5,700 bases of DNA, from assembly GCA_900551635.1 (NCBI GenBank), contig URWQ01000113.1, positions 1-5,700 on the forward strand, written 5' to 3'. How positions within the stretch are numbered: the first letter of the stretch is position 1; each line of letters begins with the position of its first letter. Position numbers and translations under genes: made by a program. The DNA comes from an uncultured Collinsella sp. GTDB taxonomy: Bacteria; Actinomycetota; Coriobacteriia; Coriobacteriales; Coriobacteriaceae. Of the stretch, positions 1-5,700 are shown piece by piece. Under the pieces are notes generated by a model. It saw only the letters and a list, made by a program, of their open reading frames with translations. It searched no databases and had not been told where the DNA came from.

Positions 1-330
1 CGCCTGCGCGGAGCTGGAGAGCATGACGGGGCAAGTGTTGCCGTGGCGCTCCAACGTGTCCAGCAGCGTGGAGGCGAACCCGAAGTTGCCCTCCATGAAC
101 TCCGCCAGGTCCTCGGGGCGGTTGACGCCGGCCAGGTTGAAGACGAAGTCGGCGCGGGAGCAGTAGTCCTCCAGCTCGGCGGGCGCCGAGTCGATGTCGT
201 ACTCCATGACCTCGAGGGGCAGCAGGCCCGCGTACTTCTCGCGTCGGTCCTTGCCGTCCCTTATGTTCTTGAGGGCGCAGCAGAGGTTCCTGCCCACGAA
301 GCCCCTGGCGCCGGTGACGAGGACGCGCAC
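1..330 (-). CDS. capF: CapF-type UDP-sugar reductase (UDP-L-FucNAc pathway), N-terminal part
   Basis: The first 110 codons are present and the gene runs off the left edge of the window. The protein begins MRVLVTGARGFVGRNL, a Rossmann NAD(P)-binding TGxxGFxG motif at residues 6-13. It continues with FNLAGVNRPED (residues 64-74), EFMEGNFGF (77-85) and a SSSAQA segment (105-110), all hallmarks of the CapF/WbjC family (SSSIQA in Staphylococcus aureus CapF). That family reduces the 4-keto intermediate made by CapE, and a separate C-terminal cupin domain, outside this window, takes part in the epimerisation steps. The chosen start is GTG at 330-328, one base after the capE stop codon, with an AGGCGG ribosome binding site at 345-340 inside the end of capE. 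No in-frame ATG gives a better start. The tight spacing to capE implies translational coupling and a shared pathway. A general NAD-dependent epimerase is the only serious alternative. Confidence 0.88.
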   Translation of the reverse strand, partial: MRVLVTGARGFVGRNLCCALKNIRDGKDRREKYAGLLPLEVMEYDIDSAPAELEDYCSRADFVFNLAGVNRPEDLAEFMEGNFGFASTLLDTLERHGNTCPVMLSSSAQA

Positions 331-331
331 C

Positions 332-1390
332 CTACTGCACCGCCTCGTGCTCGCGGCCCTCCAGGGCCAGCTGCACGTACTCGGCGGTCTTGATCTTGGC
401 GTTGGAGGCCTCCACGTCGAGCCTCTCGGTGTTGTGGGAGGTGTAGGACTCGTCGGCCTGGGTCTCCACCTCGCCATCAACCACGAACTTATCGTAGTTG
501 AGGTCGCGGGAATCGCATGCAACGCGATAGTAGCCGCCCATGTCCTCGGCGCGCAAGCGCTCCTCGCGGGTCATAAGCGTCTCGAAGAGCTTCTCGCCGT
601 GGCGGGTGCCGATCACCTGCGTGCCCACGCGGCCGAAAACTTCCTGAACCGCCTCGGCGAGGTCGCCGATGGTCGACGCGGGTGCCTTCTGAATGAACAG
701 ATCGCCGGGGTTTGCGTGCTCGAAGGCAAACTGAACAAGGTCGACAGCCTCATCAAGGTTCATAAGGAAGCGGGTCATGTTGGGGTCGGTGACCGTAAGG
801 GGTTCGCCCTTGCGGATTCGGTCGATGAACAGCGGGATGACCGAGCCGCGCGAGCACATGACGTTGCCGTAGCGGGTGCAGCAGATGGTGGTGCGGCCGG
901 CGCCGTTGCGGGCGTTGGCGTAGATGATGGACTCCATCATGGCCTTGGACTTGCCCATGGCGTTGATGGGGTATGCGGCCTTGTCGGTGGACAGGCACAC
1001 GACGCGGTCCACGCCCTCCTCGATGGCGGCGTGGAGCACGTTGTCCGTGCCGATGACGTTGGTGCGGACGGCCTCCATGGGGAAGAACTCGCAGGAGGGC
1101 ACCTGCTTGAGGGCGGCGGCGTGGAAGATGTAGTCCACGCCGTGCATGGCGTCGCGCACGCTCTGGGCGTTGCGGACGTCGCCGATGAAGAAGCGCACCT
1201 TGGAGGCGAGCTCGGGCGACTTCTCCTGCAGGCGGTGGCGCATGTCGTCCTGCTTCTTCTCGTCGCGCGAGAAGATGCGGATCTCGGCCAGGTCGGTGTT
1301 CATGAAGTGCTTGAGCACGGTGTTGCCGAACGAGCCGGTGCCGCCCGTGATCATCAGGGTTTTGTCTTTAAAGGTGGTCGAATCGTTCAT
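332..1390 (-). CDS. capE: CapE-type UDP-GlcNAc 4,6-dehydratase / 5-epimerase
   Basis: This 352-residue extended short-chain dehydrogenase closely resembles S. aureus CapE and Pseudomonas WbjB. In that family the enzyme converts UDP-GlcNAc to a UDP-4-keto-6-deoxy hexosamine and epimerises it, the first step toward UDP-L-FucNAc. Visible motifs are the nucleotide loop TGGTGSFG (residues 15-22), SRDEKKQDDMR (41-51), HAAALKQVPSCEFFP (90-104), LSTDKAAYPINAMGKSK (133-149), TRYGNVM (172-178) and GTRHGEKLFETL (261-272). The usual SDR YxxxK is replaced by MxxxK (Met145, Lys149), which is the CapE signature and argues against PseB/FlaA1 dehydratases, which keep the tyrosine. The ATG directly abuts the stop of the upstream glycosyltransferase gene (TAGATG), with AAGGAAGG at 1405-1398 seven bases before it. 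Family length is about 340 residues, so the gene looks intact. The capF partner follows after one base. Confidence 0.93.
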   Translation of the reverse strand: MNDSTTFKDKTLMITGGTGSFGNTVLKHFMNTDLAEIRIFSRDEKKQDDMRHRLQEKSPELASKVRFFIGDVRNAQSVRDAMHGVDYIFHAAALKQVPSCEFFPMEAVRTNVIGTDNVLHAAIEEGVDRVVCLSTDKAAYPINAMGKSKAMMESIIYANARNGAGRTTICCTRYGNVMCSRGSVIPLFIDRIRKGEPLTVTDPNMTRFLMNLDEAVDLVQFAFEHANPGDLFIQKAPASTIGDLAEAVQEVFGRVGTQVIGTRHGEKLFETLMTREERLRAEDMGGYYRVACDSRDLNYDKFVVDGEVETQADESYTSHNTERLDVEASNAKIKTAEYVQLALEGREHEAVQ

Positions 1391-2167
1391 CTATTTGCCT
1401 TCCTTACGTTTGGCTTTTGTAAACTGGTAAAAGAGAAATTTCGTATTAGTTACGAGGTATCGTTTGAAAAGCCGCTTCGGCTCTTGAATAAGTCTGTATA
1501 GCCACTCGAGACTCAGGTTTTGCATCCACATCGGCGCCTCTGGCACCACGCCGGCGAGAACGTTGAACGCTCCGCCAACACCGATCATCAACGGTTGCGG
1601 CCCTCCCTTGAGCTCGTGCATAAGAACTTCTTGACGGGGCGCGCCAAGAGCAATCCATGCGAAGTCCGCATCCGAATCAGCGATACGTCGCGAAAGGTCT
1701 CGCTTCTCGCTGTCGGAGAGCGGTCGGAAAACCGAAGGCTCCATGCCAGCGATTTCCAGGCCTGGATATTCCTCTTGAAGTGAATTTTTGAGAGCGTCGA
1801 GATTCTTCTGCTCGTTACCGTAGAAGTAATGGCTCCATCCTTGCTGCAAGGAAATATTGAATATCTCTCGCATCAGATCGGGTCCAGTTACACGCCCCAT
1901 AGACTCTATTGTTTTACGTCCGACGACAGATAAAGGCTTGCCGTCGGGAACGGACATGAGGGAGTCAGCTTGGCAGGCCCAATAGGAAGGGTCGTCATGG
2001 GCCATAACCGAGGTATGAGCATTGGAAACGCAAATATATTCGCCATGTAGCTCATCTATATGGCGAGTGAGAAACTCGACACACTCAGACATATTGGTTC
2101 CCGTGATCGGAACATCGATTACGGGAATGCGCTTGAGCTCAACGAATGTAGAATAGTCCTGAAGCAT
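1391..2167 (-). CDS. WecG/TagA/CpsF family glycosyltransferase
   Basis: The 258-residue protein belongs to glycosyltransferase family 26. These membrane-associated enzymes add the second sugar (often ManNAc or ManNAcA) to a lipid-linked first sugar. Motifs: CVSNAHTSVM (47-56); VPDGKPLSVVGR (73-84), whose Asp75 lies where TagA has its catalytic base; GPDLM (95-99); YFYGNEQKNL (114-123); WIALGAPRQE (171-180); MIGVGGAFNVLAG (194-206); WMQNLSLEWLYRL (214-226) and EPKRLFKRYL (229-238). The basic C-terminal tail fits the membrane-binding appendage of TagA. I chose the ATG at 2167-2165, which overlaps the upstream stop codon by one base (TAATG) and has AAGGG at 2181-2177. A GTG six bases earlier would sit almost on top of that ribosome binding site. 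The gene is visibly more AT-rich than its neighbours (26/60 G+C at 1801-1860, against 43/60 at 841-900 in capE), which suggests exchange of glycosyltransferase genes within the locus. The exact sugar cannot be read from sequence. Confidence 0.9.
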   Translation of the reverse strand: MLQDYSTFVELKRIPVIDVPITGTNMSECVEFLTRHIDELHGEYICVSNAHTSVMAHDDPSYWACQADSLMSVPDGKPLSVVGRKTIESMGRVTGPDLMREIFNISLQQGWSHYFYGNEQKNLDALKNSLQEEYPGLEIAGMEPSVFRPLSDSEKRDLSRRIADSDADFAWIALGAPRQEVLMHELKGGPQPLMIGVGGAFNVLAGVVPEAPMWMQNLSLEWLYRLIQEPKRLFKRYLVTNTKFLFYQFTKAKRKEGK

Positions 2168-2805
2168 TAGCACGCACCCTTACCGGTGATGACCTCGATC
2201 ACCGTGAGGACAACGATCTTGAGGTCGGTAAAAATGCCCCGGTTGTCGATGTACTCCAGGTCTCGGCGGACCATGCCGTCGAACCCGGTCGAATTGCGCT
2301 CCGTCACCTGCCACCAGCCGGTGATCCCGGGCTTCACGGCCAGGCGCTGCAGGTCGTACTCGGTGTACTCCGCCACCTCGTTCGGCAGAGGCGGGCGCGG
2401 GCCGACGACGGACATCTGGCCCAGGAACACGTTCAGGAACTGCGGGAACTCATCAATGGAGTGCTTGCGGATGAACTTTCCAATCTTGGTGACACGCGGG
2501 TCATTCTTCATCTTGAACATGGCGCCGGCGATCTCGTTCTGCTCCCTGAGCTCGGCGAGGCGCTCGTCGGCGTCCTTGTACATGGAGCGGAACTTCCACA
2601 TGCGGAAGGTAGTCAAACTACCGTCGGGACGGGTGCGGCCAACGCGGATCTGACTATAGAAGGGGCTGCCCTCGCTCTCCAGTCGGATGGCCGCGGCCAG
2701 CACCAGGCTGGGCACAGCGATGACGACGAGCACGGCACCGCTGAACACGATGTCGAATGCGCGCTTCACTGCCCTATATGCCAAGCGCGAGCGGTCCCAG
2801 TCCAT
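2167..2805 (-). CDS. Short-form initiating sugar-phosphate transferase (polyprenyl-phosphate glycosyl-1-phosphate transferase)
   Basis: This 212-residue protein has the catalytic module of the bacterial sugar transferase family (WbaP C-terminal half, PglC, CpsE). Such enzymes transfer a sugar 1-phosphate from a UDP-sugar to undecaprenyl phosphate at the inner leaflet of the membrane, starting a glycan unit. An amphipathic basic start (RSRLAYRAVKRAFDIV, residues 5-20) leads into one hydrophobic re-entrant segment (about 19-40). Then follow SPFYSQIRVGR (47-57), TFRMWKFRSM (66-75), DPRVTKIGKFIRKHSIDEFPQ (102-122) with the catalytic Asp118-Glu119 pair, NVFLGQMSVVGPRPPLP (125-141), and KPGITGWWQV (158-167). 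It lacks the multi-helix N-terminal region of WbaP, as is usual for the minimal class. The start is ATG at 2805-2803 with a modest GGGG at 2817-2814. A TTG at 2832 would add nine residues but has no ribosome binding site. The stop overlaps the next gene's start by one base. Whether the first sugar is Gal, GlcNAc or a deoxy-sugar is not determinable here. Confidence 0.92.
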   Translation of the reverse strand: MDWDRSRLAYRAVKRAFDIVFSGAVLVVIAVPSLVLAAAIRLESEGSPFYSQIRVGRTRPDGSLTTFRMWKFRSMYKDADERLAELREQNEIAGAMFKMKNDPRVTKIGKFIRKHSIDEFPQFLNVFLGQMSVVGPRPPLPNEVAEYTEYDLQRLAVKPGITGWWQVTERNSTGFDGMVRRDLEYIDNRGIFTDLKIVVLTVIEVITGKGAC

Positions 2806-2865
2806 GATGGATACCCCAATCGGTAAATTCAAAAATGCGAACGAATTGCCAGTGCGACGTCTCCC

Positions 2866-3456
2866 TTACGTTTTGCTGAGAACGTCGAGCGGTAGCAGCT
2901 CCCTAAATGCGGAGTTACCTTCGCCCACGTCTACCAGGCACCAGCGTTTATGGCGGTCGATCTTTTTAACGCGGGCCTCTTGCCCCACCAAGGGACCCTG
3001 CTCTATGTGCAACACGCCGTCTTCTATGCGCGCTACGCTGTTGCGCACAACACCGTCGTCGTCCAACACGCTGCGGTACCAGTCCTGTGCATCGTCCGGC
3101 ATGGGCATGTACGCCCGCTCCCTACTGCCGGCGATACGACAGCCAAAGCTCAACTGAGCCAAAGCCCTATCGAGCGCGGCGGCATCGTGCGTGGCGACGA
3201 AGAAATATTCCTTGTACATGGGTTTGGTTTGGAGCGACCAGGCGTCATCCCGCTTAAACCAGAACTCCTTTTGCATTACAAAGGCGTCTTTCATAAGCTC
3301 GTGCGGGATAATGCAGCGGACCTTTTCGCAGGTCTCGCGCTCTTTTCCATTGGGGGTGTGAACCAGATACCAGCGGACGCGACCGTGCTGGCTGTTGGTG
3401 GTGACGCCGTTAAATGCGCCTGGCAGCCGCTCTTGGCGCCGTGCCGTCTGTTCCAT
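2866..3456 (-). CDS. Specialised NusG paralogue (LoaP/UpxY/RfaH-like processive antiterminator)
   Basis: This 196-residue protein carries an N-terminal NGN domain: WYLVHTPNGKERETCEKVR at residues 29-47, KDAFVMQKEFWFKRDDAW at 56-73, and KPMYKEYFFV at 78-87. A linker with YMPMPDDA follows, then a C-terminal KOW domain (GPLVGQEARVKKIDRHKR, 154-171). The NGN domain is expected to bind RNA polymerase across the clamp. Paralogues at the head of polysaccharide or antibiotic operons (UpxY in Bacteroides, LoaP in Firmicutes and Actinobacteria, RfaH in enterobacteria) suppress termination along that operon. First place in this glycan operon supports that role, and the divergence from housekeeping NusG argues against a general factor. 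I chose ATG at 3456-3454 because GGGGGG with a leading A (3470-3464) lies seven bases upstream. A GTG at 3492 would add 12 residues and is less likely. The first 25 residues look disordered. A 60-base gap separates it from the transferase gene, with no convincing terminator or promoter. Confidence 0.88.
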   Translation of the reverse strand: MEQTARRQERLPGAFNGVTTNSQHGRVRWYLVHTPNGKERETCEKVRCIIPHELMKDAFVMQKEFWFKRDDAWSLQTKPMYKEYFFVATHDAAALDRALAQLSFGCRIAGSRERAYMPMPDDAQDWYRSVLDDDGVVRNSVARIEDGVLHIEQGPLVGQEARVKKIDRHKRWCLVDVGEGNSAFRELLPLDVLSKT

Positions 3457-3540
3457 GCTCTCGCCCCCCTCTTTTGGCTTTGCGATGCACACGAAATGCA
3501 GGGACCTTTAGAACAGGCTTCTCGCTCGCAGCTAGGCGCA

Positions 3541-3573
3541 GTCGCAAAAGTACAGGTTTTTGTATCTTTCGAC
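3541..3573 (-). promoter_or_regulatory. Predicted 5'-leader RNA hairpin (possible antiterminator loading site)
   Basis: On the minus-strand transcript, three short helices stack into one hairpin. GUCG pairs with CGAC (3573-3570 with 3544-3541), AAAG with CUUU (3569-3566 with 3550-3547), and UACA with UGUA (3564-3561 with 3554-3551). The loop is AAAACC, with a single-base bulge (3565) on one side and a two-base bulge (3546-3545) on the other. That is 12 base pairs in 33 bases. It begins within a base or two of the transcription start expected from the -10 box at 3586-3581. No U-run follows, so it is not a terminator. LoaP proteins are known to bind a hairpin in the leader of their target operon, so this is a candidate site for the NusG paralogue encoded next. 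That link is inference. Confidence 0.5.
3546..3561. repeat. Inverted repeat, left arm
   Basis: Read on the minus strand the arm is AAAAACCTGTACTTTT. Its first 12 bases are identical to the first 12 bases of the right arm (3660-3677) read on the plus strand. The next four T match after allowing one missing C. The arm overlaps the apical part of the predicted leader hairpin and lies just downstream of the promoter start site. Confidence 0.75.
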
Positions 3574-3659
3574 GGACGACATTATACGAGCAATTAATCA
3601 GCGTTTGTCCAGATTACACAAAATATACTGCCAGTAGGTGCATCTCCATACCCCTCTAT
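3562..3659. other. Candidate invertible promoter segment (ON orientation)
   Basis: This is the 98-base segment between the two inverted-repeat arms. It contains the -35 and -10 boxes, the expected start site and the left side of the leader hairpin. If the segment flips, the promoter would point right, into the bidirectional terminator behind thrS, and the glycan operon would be silent. The call rests on architecture only: inverted arms, promoter between them, NusG paralogue and polysaccharide genes downstream. A recombinase gene is not in the window. Paired binding sites for a repressor or activator are the main alternative. Confidence 0.4.
3581..3611 (-). promoter_or_regulatory. Promoter of the polysaccharide operon
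   Basis: A perfect -10 hexamer TATAAT lies at 3586-3581. A -35 candidate TGGACA (five of six matches to TTGACA) lies at 3611-3606, with a 19-base spacer, slightly longer than optimal. Transcription would start near 3574, giving a leader of about 118 bases before the NusG-paralogue ATG. No other site in the 3457-3690 gap looks as good in this direction. The promoter lies entirely between the two inverted-repeat arms. Confidence 0.65.
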
Positions 3660-3677
3660 AAAAACCTGTACCTTTTT
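3660..3677. repeat. Inverted repeat, right arm
   Basis: Read on the plus strand the arm is AAAAACCTGTACCTTTTT. It is the inverted partner of the arm at 3546-3561, with 98 bases (3562-3659) between them that contain the whole promoter. Each arm has weak internal dyad symmetry (outer A5/T5), as expected of a site bound by a dimeric protein. It lies eight bases from the A-run of the bidirectional terminator at 3685-3712. Confidence 0.75.
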
Positions 3678-3684
3678 GTGCAAC

Positions 3685-3712
3685 AAAAAAGGCCGCTCAA
3701 CCAGCGGCTTTT
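3685..3712. terminator. Bidirectional intrinsic terminator
   Basis: The stem GCCGCT (3692-3697) pairs with AGCGGC (3703-3708) around a CAACC loop. On the minus strand it is followed by a run of six T (3690-3685), and on the plus strand by four T and a T-rich tail. The flanking A and T runs extend the stem. For thrS transcription it is a second, back-up terminator. In the other direction it would stop rightward transcription coming out of the intergenic region. Confidence 0.8.
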
Positions 3713-3726
3713 CTTATTTCGGCATG

Positions 3727-3757
3727 AAAAAAGCGACCGCCCAGTGTGGACGGTCGC
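3727..3757 (-). terminator. Intrinsic terminator of thrS
   Basis: On the minus strand a seven-pair stem GCGACCG/CGGTCGC (3757-3751 with 3739-3733) has two more possible C-G pairs inside the loop after one mismatch. Six T follow at 3732-3727. It begins 26 bases after the thrS stop codon. This is the primary terminator. With the hairpin at 3685-3712 it forms a tandem pair that insulates the polysaccharide operon from thrS read-through. Confidence 0.88.
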
Positions 3758-3783
3758 CTTTGTTAATTGTTGTGAAGTTTACC

Positions 3784-5547
<1,764 letters not shown>

Positions 5548-5572
5548 AGCGGTTCTCCTTTTGATGAAAGTT

Positions 5573-5700
5573 AAAACAAAAAAGCGCTCCATCCCGCTCA
5601 AATTTACGGGATGAAGCGCCTGAAGATTTCACGCGTTCCACGGTTCCACCCGAATTGCGTGCCCTGAAGAACACGCCACTCGCTGTGCTGTAACGGGAGC
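5573..5700 (-). promoter_or_regulatory. T-box riboswitch of thrS, 3' portion
   Basis: The conserved T-box core CGGGTGGAACCGTGG is at 5652-5638. It contains the UGGAA bulge sequence that pairs with the uncharged NCCA end of the tRNA. Before it lies a stem-III-like hairpin, GCGTG pairing with CACGC, in the 5655-5676 region. After it lies the leader terminator (5619-5578). In T-box systems uncharged tRNA stabilises the antiterminator; here CGGG at 5652-5649 can pair with CCCG at 5610-5607, which is also the tip of the terminator stem. Low threonine charging would therefore raise thrS expression. The Stem I region with the specifier codon (expected to be a threonine codon) and the promoter lie to the right, beyond the window. 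The threonine assignment comes from the gene it controls. Confidence 0.9.
5578..5619 (-). terminator. T-box leader terminator
   Basis: A 13-pair stem forms between GCGCTTCATCCCG (5619-5607) and CGGGATGGAGCGC (5596-5584), with one G-U wobble and a 10-base loop. Six T follow at 5583-5578. It ends about 30 bases before the thrS start codon and is the regulated terminator of the T-box. Confidence 0.93.

Noticed and set aside
194..1501. A 435-codon open frame on the plus strand opposite capE
   Set aside because: Same effect: repetitive, Gly/Val/Ala/His-rich translation without motifs, antisense to a clearly conserved CapE-type gene.
2167..2805. Sugar transferase as a truncated WbaP pseudogene
   Set aside because: The catalytic module is complete with a membrane segment, and minimal single-segment enzymes of this family (PglC-like) are normal.
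2806..2865. Possible terminator or promoter between the NusG-paralogue gene and the sugar transferase gene
   Set aside because: Only a five-pair AATTC/GAATT stem with a long loop and a T5 run inside that loop is visible, which is not a credible terminator. No paired -35/-10 boxes were found.
3490..3492. GTG start for the NusG paralogue, 12 codons upstream of the chosen ATG
   Set aside because: The ATG at 3456 has an exceptionally strong purine-rich ribosome binding site at ideal spacing. The extra residues would be encoded across that site and match nothing typical of NGN domains.
3457..3540. Attenuator or riboswitch in the downstream part of the NusG-paralogue leader
   Set aside because: There is no GC-rich hairpin followed by a U-run and no recognisable riboswitch core such as the c-di-GMP or purine type.
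5548..5601. Upstream extension of thrS by 18 residues
   Set aside because: It would translate through the T-box terminator and skip the good ribosome binding site before the internal ATG.

Overview
The window looks like a high-GC, Gram-positive gut-type chromosome. My best guess is Coriobacteriia, near Collinsella. The basis is a T-box leader before thrS, the GC-rich codon use, Gram-positive style ribosome binding sites, and a NusG paralogue heading a glycan locus. The genus is an inference from protein and leader style, not from a search. Every supported gene lies on the minus strand, so the window reads biologically from right to left.

Right part (5700 to 3690): the 3' half of a T-box riboswitch with its intrinsic terminator, then a complete threonyl-tRNA synthetase gene (thrS) lacking the usual N-terminal TGS domain, then two closely spaced terminator hairpins, one of which looks bidirectional.

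Middle (3783 to 3457): a 327-base non-coding stretch holding the terminators, a sigma-70/sigma-A type promoter pointing left, and the most interesting signal of the window. Two copies of an inverted repeat (12 identical bases, about 17 with one indel) lie 98 bases apart and bracket the whole promoter. The promoter-distal copy overlaps a 12-bp hairpin predicted at the very 5' end of the transcript.

Left part (3456 to 1): a tightly packed surface-polysaccharide operon. A specialised NusG paralogue (LoaP/UpxY/RfaH-like antiterminator) comes first, then a short initiating sugar-phosphate transferase, a WecG/TagA/CpsF family glycosyltransferase, a CapE-type UDP-GlcNAc 4,6-dehydratase/5-epimerase, and the first 110 codons of a CapF-type reductase. 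Together these suggest a lipid-linked glycan, started on undecaprenyl phosphate, extended by the WecG-family enzyme and containing UDP-L-FucNAc-derived sugar. The antiterminator would keep polymerase going through the long operon.

The hypothesis worth testing is that the promoter segment is an invertible ON/OFF switch for this glycan, seen here in the ON orientation. That would parallel Bacteroides capsule loci, where an invertible promoter precedes an upxY antiterminator gene. No recombinase gene is visible in the window, so this rests on sequence architecture alone.
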